Source of the DNA: Spodoptera frugiperda
Taxonomy: Eukaryota > Arthropoda > Insecta > Lepidoptera > Noctuidae
Direction of reading: 5' to 3'
DNA length: 64,000 nucleotides
Assembly: GCF_023101765.2 (NCBI RefSeq)
Contig: NC_064212.1
Coordinates: forward strand, 7,688,001 to 7,752,000
Of this stretch, positions 11,970 to 23,776 are shown piece by piece. The translations under genes were made by a program, and so were the position numbers. Position 1 is the stretch's first letter; every line of letters begins with the position of its first letter. The notes below the pieces were generated by a model, which was not told where the DNA came from, searched no databases, and saw nothing but the letters and a program-made list of their open reading frames with translations.

Positions 11970-13074
11970 CTTGTTGAGAGTGGCGAAATTACCGTATACT
12001 TGTGTAAGCCGTTACGTAGCAGAACGGAGTGAATATTATGGCGCTACTCGTAGTTGAGCCGACTAGAGCCTAACAATAAATAATCATTAGGACTGATTTT
12101 AGCTTGGATTATACTAATTAGGAATGGAGTTGACAGTGATTTATGTAACAATGCCAATCTAATGGCCGACTATTTACATTGAATGTTGTTAACAATACAA
12201 TTTAGTATGGACTTGGTACTTAGCTATTTAGTATACAGAGCTAGTAAGATTTCGGAGTACTATACCGAAAATAGCTTAGTAAAAATGTACCATTACAATA
12301 ACAACAATGGAAAGGAATTTTGTTTGGAATGCTTTACAAATGTTTGTAAGGGCCCCGTCGTATTTTAATTGGTAGTCGTAATTAATTAAAGTCAGTGACC
12401 GAGCTGGCGCAAACTATTGTTTAAAGCGCCTACAGTTATAGTTTAAAACCAATTCTAATTGCCATTTGTCTCCTTGAAACTCGTTGGCTGTATACCTAAA
12501 TTACCTTCGCCTCGGCTGTATGAAAACATGGTGTGGTATTTATTACTTTTTTATCAGCGCCGCAGAACACGCGCACCAATACATAAGTACCTATAAATAG
12601 CTATATTATATGTACATCATGAAGATAAGGCATTACCTACATACACTAGGTTATAAAAATAAAGGTTGCACATTAAAAACTTTTAAAATAAATACGTGAT
12701 TACTTATTGTTATCGTATAAACGTGTACCTAAATAACATCATTAAATTGGTATGATTTAAGTTATTAAATGCATATTCTGAATTCAGTTTAATTTAGGTT
12801 TTTTTGCAAACATGGCTATTTTTGCACCTGTTTCGTCAATAAGTATTTCACCTACCTAATTATTATATTTACCGATATTTTATCACTTCCTCAAACCATT
12901 CGTTTTGCGTCTGATATTGACATTCAATGACGTCACTTTCCGGTTTAACAATTTAATGATTTTCTAATCGATTAAACGCATACAGAATTTTGTTCACGAA
13001 CTCGGAATTAATGTACATAAAGTAAGTACTCAGAAACAGTATGTTAATGCCGGTGACAGTAGCTGATGCCAAGT

Positions 13075-13134
13075 GGGCATCGTCGGGCATTGGCGGGCAC
13101 TCGCGGGCACTGCCGGGCATTACCGGGTCGTGGC
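13075..13134. repeat. Six-unit decamer tandem array
   Basis: Six consecutive 10-base units all begin GGGCA (GGGTC in the last): GGGCATCGTC, GGGCATTGGC, GGGCACTCGC, GGGCACTGCC, GGGCATTACC, GGGTCGTGGC. Each ends in C. The GGGCA core recurs exactly once per 10 bases while the last four bases vary, unlike a freshly slipped microsatellite. It lies in a GC-rich spot of AT-rich intron. Confidence 0.75.
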
Positions 13135-16100
13135 GAGTTGTTCAGCGCGTGAGACAATTTTGTATGGCTTATAACGCCTCGATATTAAACGGATGTCACG
13201 TACAAAGTCCTTGAGAAAGCACCGCTCGTCGTAACAGATGGCAGATGGCGGCTTGCCCAAATATTATTGATATTCGTCGAATATAAGCGGAAAAGTTGTA
13301 ATGGTTTCATTCATTCGCGTTCGTTGCGTGTCGAGTTCCCGGCATGGTGCATACAGTCATATAAATAGTCCAGTTTATGGGTTTAATTTGACAAGAGTGT
13401 TAGCACGTGCGCAGCTTACGAAAGTTTCGCCGGAGCAACAGCAAACAGATAACTGTGAAATTGGAGCATCGCCGTAGTTTGTGCGGCAATAACTTCGTTA
13501 TCAGTACCAACAGCAACTTACCTTTTATCTAAAAGAACAGTCTTCTTTAATCCATGTCTGTAGTTACCCTACTTTTTGTAATATGTTGACCGTACATTGT
13601 CCACATATTGCTGTAGGTACCTATTTAAATTAGTCAAGTAGTCATGGTTCGTTATAACGTCGAATCTTAGCATTCCATCAATGCAATAATTCTTGTTTAC
13701 AATCTTCGGAGAACAGTTAATGCTTAATGAGGTGTGCCGCATTTGTATCAGAGATAACAGTATATGTAAACGAGTTAGTTTAACCTGTCTTTAATCAAAC
13801 TTATATTTTAATTTGTACAAATAATATATCGACGAAGAATTTGTTTTTATTGGAATGCGCTTGTCTCTTGAAATAGTGGTCCGATTTGACGATAAATCTT
13901 TTAGCATTTGTTTTTTGTAGTTTGTCTAGTTTGGAAAAGGCTATCTACCTAATAAGCATTCAGTCTACAATACAAGTTTGTTGACCTTCAATAAACCGAC
14001 AGTCGTATTAACTATCGTTTTTTGGAGTTTATCAGTGAATACGTTGTAATAATTCATTACAAAACAATGAAGTTTAATATGAAAGAGCAGGGCGTCCAGT
14101 TGATTTATCATTCCGACACTGAGCCCTTTGTTTTCAAGCACAGAGCACGCCGGCTTCAATCACACATCCCGGTCAAAAGTTCGTTCGTGCCGCCAACAAA
14201 AAGGAATATTAATTTTAATTTCATAGACATAAAATCAATATCATTATTAATGAACCAATGTCACTTCAGAGAAAAATGTAAGTACGTCTACCTACGAAGC
14301 AATACTTTCTAATAACCATACATTTTCATTTATAAATGTGTCCCAATTTTGTTCGCTAACTTCATCATTCATTCACATCTCATCTAAGTATACACACCTT
14401 TCTACTTATTTCTACCTCTCACAGAATGACACATACATACATATTTACATAGGTAAGCTTTAAGCTATCAAACGGCGAAACAAAAACAATTTACCCCGAA
14501 AAGTAAAAGCGACATCGGATGTCTACATCGGCATCGTTGCGGGGATTATAAAGGATCTACCCCAACCACATTTTTTATTTATCTTTTTAATACAAAAGAC
14601 GTAGGCTTAGATCGCTACAAGTTCGTCGGAAGAAATAACTCAAAGCTCCGAGAGGTCAAAAAAACGTTTGTTGTTACAAGTTGGGAATAGGAAACAAAAA
14701 CCGTCAACATTTCGTTACTTCAATGTATCAGCAATGCGGCATTTATACAGATTGCTGTTGTAAAAACAAATGGCAGCGCAATATTAATGTAGTTTTGTGT
14801 GGAGGGTACCTCGAGTGTGGGGGCCGAGACACCGAGCTACCGAGCTACCGGCCTGCGCTATTACCGCGGGGATATAGCGAATTACTCTATGAAGAATACA
14901 TTACACCGAGAATCCGGGACGATTTAAGTGCCTCACGTACAATGTAATCATTGTAATTCAACAAGTATAATCTAGAATTCTAGACAAAACGCAACACCGG
15001 CCGTATCGACAGACCTACCAGTACTTGGTGGTTATTTACTGTGGACCATGCACAGCTTACAAACCTATCTTATTTATTACTGGAGCAAGTTTCCATTCGA
15101 GATACGTTCCTGTTCGAAAGCTATCATAAAATGGAGATATCATTTGTCTCGATAGTTGGCTTGTTTCGAATGTGTACAATAATGTTGTGTCCAGCTGTTC
15201 AATGAAATTCGATGCAGATATTTAATGGGGCGCGTGTAATGGCGCATTGTGAGGTTCCTGTCAATCTGTGCTGCTACTGTAGACACCTTTTGTGTGAGTT
15301 GATTTTTTGTCGGGATTCGTTTGGCGCGGGATGCGCGGGCGTCGAACACCGTGCGCCTGCGACGGCTGCGCCATAGTTTGGCGTGCTGCGATTTAAGCAG
15401 GTGCTTCAGCCGCACGTGTCCGCTGACACATATGAATGCGTGCAAGCATCTTTACTCGCACGTGTGAGTGTACCGGTATTGGCTGTAACAAGGGATTTGT
15501 AAAACGATCATTCAAAGATAACATTTTAAAATTTCACATTTGTGGGCGGTGCCGTACTGAACGTCCGTTGTAAAGTTTTTTTTAGCTCCAGCAACAGTTA
15601 ATTTTGAGCATTAACAATGAACACTTAATAAAGTAGTTTGAAACACTACCGGCACAGTAGCAGGCATTAAAAGCCCTCGAGAGTGGTTTAGTCGCGGCTC
15701 GCCAGATAACACAAAGGAGTGATTTATTTCAAACACACCGATTTCAAGTACATCGTTCGTGTATCATGTGCGCTGCAAATGTGGCGCCTGGAGCGCCGGC
15801 CGGTGTCTGCGCAGGCACCGGTGACGTCATCTAATCCAGAATACTCTGACCCCATACAAAGAACATTGTTGAAGCAAATAAATAGCGTGCGAACATCGAT
15901 CTCTAAGAGTACTTAGATTTTTGGCTTGATAACTCAAATCTGTTTATTACAAACCTTGTAAATTGATATGGGCATGACTCAACCAAAATAACCGATTTCC
16001 TCTACCCGTAGCCAGTGTCTAGATAGAATGAGATCTGATTTACAGCTGTCAGTTACAATTTGCTAACGAGTGTAAAACATGTCAGGGCTTTAGATAAAGA

Positions 16101-16873
16101 TCATGGCCCACTCGTATTATTGAATGCAAATTGCAAACAAACAACAAGTATCGTATTCGAGATAGATTGAATAGAAACTAATTATTTACTCACGCATTGT
16201 CCTGTCAGCGACAGCGGCCGGTGTTGGCTTGGTAAATAGAGAAAATCCCTTTACTTTGCTTTGAATGACTTGCTTAGAATCATAAATAAAACGGTAGGAA
16301 AGCTATGAAAGCGAGGTTTGCAGAACTCGCTACAAACTACATTAAATTAAGGAGTTAAGGTTAGTTAGCTGCGAGAGAATAATAGCGTTTCATAACAACG
16401 GGGCACGAAAATGTATCTTGTAATAGGGCACGTATCTTGTATCAGTGTTGTTGAATGGGCTAGCGTTCCTCTCATCTATTGTCTGTCGGCTAACGAAGGG
16501 CAAGCTCCGGCGCCGGCCACTGCCGGGCAGGTAAGGGCTGGCCGGCACGACTCGGTCCCATCGTAAATATCCGCCGGCATGCGTCGTGGGAGCTTGCACT
16601 ATCGACAAAGGATTGTCATTTCACGAGCTAGTGTTAAACGTTCCCTAGTCTCGTTGTTCTGAACACATCGGTTCCTGTTAGTCTGCGGAACAATAACACA
16701 CGTTTAGAATTCTTATCGTATACGTAATTTGTGCTCATAAATCATGGTGAGAATTCTTTGGATACCACTTTCGATTAATATAACGTAGTAGACTTAATAA
16801 CACCAATTTAGTCTAACTATGATTACCTATTTTTCAGTATCTTACTATTATACTTTTCTTAATTTGTCCACAG

Positions 16874-16982
16874 AAGGAGGGCGTGGGTCAGGCACATGCA
16901 TTCCGGAGCAAGTCGTTCAAGAAACCACGACCATGCCACTGGTGTCATCAGCCCGTGCACAACACTGGCTCGTGCTGCAGAG
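16874..16982 (+). CDS. Tensin-like gene, C1 domain exon A
   Basis: Acceptor TTTGTCCACAG ends at 16873; donor GTATGT follows AGAG at 16983. The exon is 109 bases, phase 0 in and phase 1 out, and encodes 36 codons starting KEGVGQAHAFRSKSF. It holds the first half of a C1 (phorbol-ester/DAG-type) zinc finger: H (residue 34 of isoform 1a), then 12 residues to the C47-x2-C50 pair, then C61 at the end of the exon. The loop between C50 and C61 is short (10 residues against 13-14 in typical C1 domains), marking an atypical, probably non-DAG-binding C1. The text KSFKKPRPC...TGSCCR followed by VCK resembles the N-terminal C1 of tensin-2-type proteins (H-x-F-R-x-K-x-F-x-K, TG-x-x-CRVCK) more than PKC, Raf or chimaerin domains. 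That comparison is from memory. Confidence 0.85.
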
Positions 16983-18069
16983 GTATGTCTTCTCAATACA
17001 TAGACAGAACTTGCGTACTGTAACTCTATATGACTTTTTGGGTAACCATGCTTGTTGGTTAGACAAGAACTAGGTAGAGGTCTTTGGTGATGATTCTAAT
17101 GATGATGACGTAATATCTGTTGGTAAAATTTTTGATACGTTAGAGCAGCTGAAAATATCATCTGCAAATAAATTACTAGGTATAAAATCCGGACTGACTT
17201 TATTCAATAGTTAAATCAGGCTTTGAAATCCAGGTTCGTGAACAAAGTAGACGACTTCAATCGAGATGCCTATCTGCGTTCCATTCAAAGTGCAGCTAAT
17301 ACTCATCCTACATTTGCAATTGAAAAATTCGAAAGTAACTACATATTTAATCTTGACCGATTTTTATGTTTGTAGAGACATTCGATTCTAACATTTCTAG
17401 CAACAAGGCTTGACATTCAAAGGTCATTGACGACTTGACTTCAAGAGAAGTGTTTGACTCAGAATGTCACGCTTAAATCAATTGCATGTCGATCGAACAC
17501 ACATACAAATTGGGAAATTTTATGTAGATATTTTTATAGAGCTGCAAATACGAGTGTCACGGTCAACGACCTTTGAATATTTTTGCGAACGATTTCTGCA
17601 TACAGAGTGTTTGTTTTTTGCTCTCGTATTGAACACAATTGCTAGTTGTCATTGCATTTTACAAAATCTGTCCATTTATTCCGAATTTTATGTGTAACTA
17701 ATGAACCTATAACGCAATTGGAGATTGGAGATAACGAAATTATTAATATCAACTCCGTAATACGTAATTTTGGATAATAGCTATAATAAATCACGGAAAC
17801 TGATACCCATCCAATTTGCAAGTGAAATATGCCCGAACTGAAAGTCAATTACAATTTCAAATTGTTAATATGATAATGGAAACTATGTACCTAATAACTA
17901 CTTTACGACTATAATGCTTTTAAAAGTAATAAATTTAGTTTGAAGACTTAGATAAAAAAAAACAATAGCGAAGGTTAGGTACTTCAATATTTAATATCCT
18001 AAGTTAATACTTATTCAAAATTATATAATAATAATTAATATGTTAATAATTAATGGTTGTTTGTTTCAG
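16983..18069. other. Intron within the C1 domain (1.1 kb)
   Basis: AT-rich, phase 1, from GTATGT to TTGTTTCAG. I see no other feature in it. The ORF at 17464-17697 has no recognisable content. Confidence 0.6.
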
Positions 18070-18107
18070 TGTGCAAATATGTCTGCCATGCATCGTGCGA
18101 GAGCAAG
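18070..18107 (+). CDS. Tensin-like gene, C1 domain exon B
   Basis: A 38-base exon between acceptor TTGTTTCAG (ends 18069) and donor GTACGT (18108), phase 1 in and phase 0 out. With the G carried over from exon A it encodes VCKYVCHASCESK, supplying C64, H69 and C72 of the zinc finger with the family spacing C-x2-C-x4-H-x2-C. Joining in phase 0 to 43855 gives ESK-VAGAV. The eighth ligand, expected eight residues after C72, is then a valine rather than a cysteine, so the domain either lacks its last ligand or an exon I have not found supplies it. Confidence 0.85.
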
Positions 18108-18445
18108 GTACGTAATACAATGTGACATGCACTTGACATGCGTCTGCGCAAGCTTAGCTGAAAACAGCGGGCGTAACGTGCATGCAATTAGAATTATTTC
18201 TAGAATAAGTGTGATCGGTGCCAAGGCTGTATGGAATATAATAATCTCTGTATGTAATTATGCAGGCCATGTATGCTGGAGACGCTAAATATTTATTAAG
18301 TAGTGTTCTTTTATATTCTAGGTCGAAGCTATATTTAATATCTGATTAAACATTATTTATTTAATTCTCACAAACAATGAAAACATAAAGAAACCGTCGT
18401 CTTTCTACTTCAACATTTTTTAAGTAATTTACTTAAAATGTTTAG

Positions 18446-18458
18446 TGGCGCCCTCTAG
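18446..18458 (-). promoter_or_regulatory. CTCF-like core motif
   Basis: TGGCGCCCTCTAG on the plus strand reads CTAGAGGGCGCCA on the minus strand, close to the AG-x-x-GGCGC core shared by insect and vertebrate CTCF sites. An AGATGGCG lies about 95 bases downstream and an NRF1-like palindrome 40 bases downstream. A single motif match is weak evidence. Confidence 0.25.
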
Positions 18459-19779
18459 GAAGATGTTCCACTATTATGAGCAATGCGCACAGTCGCATGC
18501 GCAGAGCGATAATGTTTTACAAGGCTTTAGTTAGGCAGTGTTACCGCGAGATGGCGTGCGTGAATACTTTAATATTTTTATGAATTAAGTTAGACTATTC
18601 TTAGCGGTCTGAGATTTCTTTTTTTTGATATAGTTTTTTTTTTTAAATAAGGTATAGATGTTATTAAAAAGCTGTAATAAGTCATTTTAGAATTAACTCC
18701 ACATTATTTACACCACACAATAGGGAGATAGGAAACCGGTATAACATTTTCACATTCGGTCCAATAATAAAACAGGAACTATTTCATGTGCAAGCGCACC
18801 ATTATCTTGGTGATATCATTGATGTTCGTGACTTGTCGGTTGCTGGGCATACCGTGGGCTTATCCGAGCTTACGGACTAAAATTTATTCATATGCTAGAT
18901 AATAGTCCCGTTTGTTTCTCCGGCTGTCCATGTTTAGCGAGCAATGAGCATTTGATGGCAATCAGCTGGTCGTCGCCGGTCACGCGTCCATTGTTCCACG
19001 TCTCACCGAAATTGGACTGTGAACAAACATTGTAGCAACACTAACACCGTTATACTTATAATAATACATTGTTTGTAATGTCAATAATACCTAATCAGAC
19101 ACCAGTAATAGGGATGAGGATGTCTAATGAAAATTTGAAATCTATTTAGTCCGTCAGTTAGGTAATGAAAAAATATTAGACATTTATTTTTAATTTGTCA
19201 TATACCTAAGAGAACATTATTTAGTTTTAAAACGAACATCAAAGTATTTGTTTCCGTGGAAATAAAAACAGTCATTTCTACCTATAAAATGTGCTTAGAA
19301 ATGAGGTTACGCGATCAGTCTTGTAATCGATATGTCTTCAAAAGTATTTGTTTCTGTAATAGTACTAAATGTTAAAATTTTACGTGTTTAATGTCTAATA
19401 TTTTACAAGAACATTAAAATATGAAAACTATTGTCGAAGTCAATATTAAAGCACCAATTTCAGCTAACTTGCATAGTCTAGCGCTAAAAGCCTGAGAAAT
19501 TTACCTATTAAGTACTTATTCCAATAAAATCTCTCTATTTTGTTGGAGTTTTCATTGTTGTCTCGAAACTTTGCTTATAAGTAAGTATTTAAGTACTAAG
19601 TTGTTTATAAGTTTTGAATTTTAATGGGTTTTCGGTATTCATGGATTTAGATGTTTGAGTTAGTTCGCTTTTAATTAGGTACCCGTTTGATTTAATTGAA
19701 GTGTAATCGGAATAGTCTTTTTAAATTCTTTTAAGGTATTTTTAAGTTGTAGTTTTTATTATTTAGTTAGGTATAAAAA

Positions 19780-19885
19780 TCAATTGCTGTTCGTTAGTCT
19801 CGCTAAAACACGAAAACGACTGGACTGATTTGGCTAATTTTGGTCTTGAATTATTTGTAGAAGTCCAGGTCAGGTCAGGATAAAT
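19780..19885 (+). repeat. Fragment of an interspersed lepidopteran repeat
   Basis: A segment including CTGTTCGTTAGTCTCGCTAA, then GACTGGACTGATTTGGCTAA and TTTTGGTCTTGAATTATTTG, matches a repeat I recall in many moth genomes, probably a Helitron or RTE-type derivative. Both ends are ragged here and there is no coding potential. Confidence 0.5.
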
Positions 19886-20307
19886 AAAAAAAAATAAGAC
19901 AAAAACGAATAGGTGTAGCTATCCAAGGTGTTAGACCGTTCTTGACACGACATAATACGTATATCTGAATCTTTTATTGCAAGTGTTTTCTCCAAAGTGC
20001 ATGTGAAATCTGTTTTGGCAGTTTGGCCAACAAACAAACGTGAAGGAGTTTGTTTTTGTTTGAAAACTCACTCGTTGTTTGTTCTTGTTAGAAACTGGTT
20101 CGGCATTGGACAAGACTGCTCTGAGACGCTCAAAGAATCACAAACAGATAGCGTGCTATTTGGCAACGCGATTTCTTACAATTGCCTTGCTTTTCCTTAA
20201 GGTTATGTTGATTTGGATCTCTAGTTTTTTTATTTTGACCTAGCTGTGCCTAATGAGATGATAATACTAGTACAAGTGAGCTTGCAATAAAATACTAAAG
20301 AATTTTT

Positions 20308-20475
20308 AAGCGACTTCAAAAGAAAAGAAGGTTCTCAGTTTGCCCTGTTTATGTGTATATGTATGTTTGTGCGCCATTATTTCGCTTTTGTCTGACCCTA
20401 TTTTGTTGCGTTTTTCAGCATAGTAGCTTTCAGACTTAGGAGAAGGTTTTAGGGATTTTACCAAAATTAAAGCGG
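20308..20475 (+). repeat. Degenerate retroelement fragment (GACTTCAAAA...GGTTCTCA type)
   Basis: GCGACTTCAAAAGAAAAGAA followed by GGTTCTCAGTTTG and a T/G/A-rich ATGTATGTTTG tract matches a lepidopteran repeat commonly found next to non-LTR retrotransposon 3' ends. Boundaries are approximate and no ORF is present. Confidence 0.45.
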
Positions 20476-21428
20476 TAAAGAAAATAGAAGGCAGTTTCCT
20501 TTTTTTAATATTAGTCCTTTCACAATAACGAATAGGAGGACACCAATCTTGCTGAAAATTAAAATACCTATGTAATTCATATTAAAGTACGCACGTAATT
20601 TTTTACTTTCCGACGTCTGAGCGTATCTATAAACGGTGTAATTGAAATAAACGTTCCGAATTTGATACAATTTTCTGTTTAATCTCACTTGGTAGCTGTT
20701 GAAGCGTCGTTTGGGCCCGAAGCTTGTAATTACATGCCTCTCTGCCATGTCTCGTCTAAAATTAATTACAGTTAAATGTTCACATTTATTACATTCTTTA
20801 ATTACATTACATTTAACGTGGTAGCTACTGCTGGCTCTTGTGTATACCTGCCAAAGAGTATATAACTTCTAATAACTGCTATTACACTAGTATACACAAA
20901 ATGTTAGAAGTGTGGCGACACATGACAAGTGACTGATGCTGATGACAAAAGTCGCACATAGACGATCGATGAGCCAATCAATGGTTGACGTCATAAATCC
21001 CACATCGCACATATGAAGTTTACATACGAATAAACATGGATAGAAAATTGCAATGTACAGCCCTTGGGCAGAAAGCCTGAAGGAGCCAGAAGGATCCTTC
21101 TTTTCTTAAGGAACTTTACTCTCTGTTACCTTAAGAAGTAGGGTCCTTTCTGTTAAGTGTTCATTGTATTTGTAACTAGTGTTACGAATGTCCTTGGTCC
21201 ATGATTCGTTACCATAATAAGTGACATGGAGATATTTTTCAGAACACTAACTTCGTTTTCGCTTAAAGATTAGCAGTCGTTTCATTCAGCGCAAACTTAA
21301 TTACAATACAACGAAACAGGAGCTCATCTTGTATTGGTATCAAATGTGCAAAAAATAACGATACCCATTGGCTTCAAATTCTAGAGTTTCTAAACACAAT
21401 GTTAAGCTTGATTTGTATTCTATTTCAG

Positions 21429-21525
21429 TACAAGTTAAACGGTTTAGATAGAAATCAGGCAATTTGTAATAGTTTGGCACAAAGATTCGAAACGCGAATA
21501 CAAAAGCTTACAAAAAACTGTGAAG
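21429..21525 (+). other. Orphan exon-like segment
   Basis: A good acceptor (TATTCTATTTCAG ending 21428) and a strong donor (GAAG then GTGAGT at 21526) bound 97 bases that are open in one frame only, phase 0 in and phase 1 out, encoding 32 residues starting YKLNGLDRNQAIC and ending LTKNCE. No domain is recognised. If spliced between 18107 and 43855 it would shift the frame and create TGA exactly at the 43923/54809 junction, so it cannot be a normal coding exon of the tensin-like gene. It could be a frame-breaking (poison) cassette, an exon of another transcript, or chance. Confidence 0.25.
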
Positions 21526-21628
21526 GTGAGTAGCATCGGACATTAACTTGAAGCTATTAGACTAGAAAATTAATAGATTGAAGAAAATACAAACAACGAA
21601 AGTATATTGAGTTTATAAAACACATTTA

Positions 21629-21770
21629 TTGAGTTTTTTTTTGAAGGGGGAAAATCATCCAATGTCTTCTCCCGCCTTGGGCGAGGCGAGAGGGAGTAAC
21701 TGTGAAGTAAAAGTAAAGTCTCTCTAAGTAAAAACCACCCCGTTCCTACACCTGCTTTTCGAGCCGGAGC
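21629..21770 (-). repeat. Interspersed repeat family A, copy 1
   Basis: A T-run, then GGGGGAAAATCATCCAATG, TCTTCTCCCGCCTTGGGCGA, and CTGCTTTTCGAGCCGGAGCC. The same blocks recur at 34034-34140 (same orientation) and in reverse at 36695-36815. The T-run on the plus strand suggests a poly-A-ended element inserted on the minus strand. I recognise it as a common lepidopteran repeat but cannot name it. A minus-strand ORF at 21570-22031 runs through it and the neighbouring LINE tail and is not a gene. Confidence 0.65.
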
Positions 21771-21944
21771 CCCGGTAAACTCGCAAGGTAGTTCGCAGCT
21801 CTGGTTATAAAACACCTGACAAATAAATGATGACGAAATACTTTCGCATATATTTTCGTATGTATTACATACGAACATATGGATTATATGGAGCGGAGCT
21901 GCGGATACGACGATGTTTGTTGAGACAGATCCTTTCAGTTCGCA

Positions 21945-22738
21945 TTTTTTTTTTTTTTTACATTTAATGGGTCGACGTTTGGCCGCTATCTCACCTGATG
22001 GTAAGTGATGATACGGCCTACGGTGGAGCACGTCTGCCCATAAGCAACCTATTCACTCGGGCCTTGAAGACACCCAAGTTATACCCATCAGGAAACACAG
22101 ACTCCGGCAAGGAGTTCCACTCCCTAGCAGTTCGCACAAGGAAGCTTGAAGCGAAGCGCTTCGTGCGAGTGGGTGGGATATCTACCATGAAGCGGTGACG
22201 CCTCGCCGATTGTCTTGTGGTTCGATGATGAAAAGGACTAGGGGGAATCAAGTTGTGCAATTCCCCCGCACACTCTCCGAAATGTATCCGGTAAAAAACG
22301 GAAAGGCTTGCGACCTTGCGCCTGTGTTCAAGGCTTTGAAGCCGGGCCTCCACAAGCGCATCGTCATTGATGAGCCTCTTGGCACGCCTTTCAATGTGTT
22401 CGAGCGCATCCAGCTGGTATTTGGCCGAGCCGTCCCAAAGGTGAGAACAGTACTCCATACATGACCGAACCTGCGCTTGGTACAGGCTCAGCAGTTGTTT
22501 CGGTGTGAAGTACCGTCTCACCTTCGAGAGGATACCCAACTTCCTACCAGCCAGATGCGCCTTCGACTCTATATAAGAGCCGAAGTTAAGCGTTGGCGAT
22601 AGAGTTACGCCCAGAAGCTCAAGACGATCCGCTACCGGAACGGACACATTTCGGAAAGTCGGAGCCAACGGAAATTGACTCCGTTTGGCAGAGAATAGAC
22701 ACGCCTGGGTTTTGGTAGCGTTGAACTTGAGCATAATG
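21945..22738 (-). mobile_element. 5'-truncated non-LTR retrotransposon (Jockey/CR1-like), 3' part
   Basis: Minus-strand element with a poly-A end (T-run 21946-21960 on plus), a short 3' UTR, and an intact 3' coding end that stops at 22018-22020. The reading frame from about 22735 encodes about 238 residues of the C-terminal end of a reverse transcriptase ORF2: FNATKTQACLFSAKR, then LGVTLSPTLNF, AHLAGRKLGILSKVRRYF, SCMEYCSHLWDG and a C-terminal TAREWNSLPESVFP block, all typical of Jockey/CR1-clade elements of insects. The catalytic FADD region is missing, so the copy is 5'-truncated and cannot move. The absence of stops over this length suggests a fairly young insertion. Codons above 22735 belong to flanking DNA. 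Related 3' tails lie at 25021-25135 and 57685-57810. Confidence 0.9.
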
Positions 22739-22767
22739 TAAATTAATGAAAAGAAAAAAAAAACAAA

Positions 22768-22784
22768 TGACGTCACTGACGTCA
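22768..22784. promoter_or_regulatory. Tandem palindromic CRE/ATF sites
   Basis: TGACGTCA occurs at 22768-22775 and again at 22777-22784, one base apart, just outside the truncated 5' end of the LINE. A third copy lies at 22948-22955. TGACGTCA is the full palindromic CREB/ATF site. Function here is unknown. Confidence 0.4.
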
Positions 22785-23641
22785 CACACAAAATGACAAG
22801 GACAAGAAAATATTTATCACTATTCTGTACACAAAGGAAAAAACAAATGAAATTTCAGTATTGTCATGTTCGAAACGATAAAGGAAGTCGGAAGTCACAA
22901 AGCTTTGTTTATTTTATTTTTATTTATTTATTGGAAAACCAACAGAATGACGTCAGAAAGCCAAGTTTTACGGAAAAAAATGCAGTATTCAAAAATTGTC
23001 GAAAAACTCACACTGCAAACAAATGCACCTTTTATATTAAAATATACAACACAGAACAATAATTTTAACTAAGAATATTATTTGGAAATTTTATTCTAAA
23101 ACACATCACTTCTACCACGGGATTACTAGCGAGCAAATAATTACCAGAAAGTTTATACGATACTAGAAAAATAGTTTGAATATTAGCATAATCGGTCATA
23201 CAAAATAATATTAAATAGATATTATTGTTTCATCAGAAACTAAAAATCACCGCCTGCACTATTATGATATTTTCAACTCATAATCAACACTTAGATTACT
23301 ATTTAACACATATACGTTACTTATTATGAATTTATTATTATTTATTTGTGAATTGAAGGAAACACGATACTTTACGATACTACTTGTAGACACGACAGTA
23401 TTACTGCACCTCACTATAACACCATAGCGCACCTATAAACAGAGAAGAACACACACAGTTACCCAACTATGAAGGTACAGGTACACCTTGACACAAGGTG
23501 AAGCTGCCCTGGGGCGTCCTTCGTGAATAGACCTGTGATTATATCTTTACGGTGTCTCCCATGACCGGACAACGCTAGCGGTATCCTATAGCTAATATCG
23601 AGCAGGGAAAATCTGAAATACCTATGTAAAGATTGACATAC

Positions 23642-23776
23642 ATGGCTATCGGCTTACTCACGTAACTATCGTGGAAAATGTTTAAGTTGACGAGGAAATC
23701 GACTAGATTCAACCCATGCTAGATGAGCAGCATTTCGCGACAATCGCCAAACAGTTAAATGAGTAAGCCGATAACA
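23642..23776. mobile_element. MITE-like element, about 135 bp
   Basis: Perfect 14-bp inverted ends, TATCGGCTTACTCA (23647-23660) and TGAGTAAGCCGATA (23760-23773), extend outward imperfectly to ATG/CAT. The interior carries AACCCATGCTAGATGAGCAG. I recall near-identical short elements in other moth genomes. Non-coding. Confidence 0.6.

Larger units (their letters stand above)
2370..16873. other. Long first intron of the tensin-like gene (14.5 kb)
   Basis: No convincing coding exon was found. It contains a 194-bp Helitron (3650-3843), CpG-rich patches (4230-4310, 6180-6430, 15230-15420, 16490-16580), an inverted-repeat element (8752-9003), an imperfect inverted repeat (about 11390-11500), an initiator tRNA gene on the minus strand (11898-11969) and a decamer array (13075-13134). 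A stretch at 7770-8000 is open in two overlapping frames with fairly coding-like composition, but I recognise no domain and no splice boundaries. The A/T-run at 9306-9340 followed by unique-looking sequence to about 9600 could be another retroposed element. Confidence 0.5.

Noticed and set aside
21570..22031. 153-codon minus-strand ORF
   Set aside because: Runs across the LINE 3' UTR, its poly-A end and repeat family A; not a gene.
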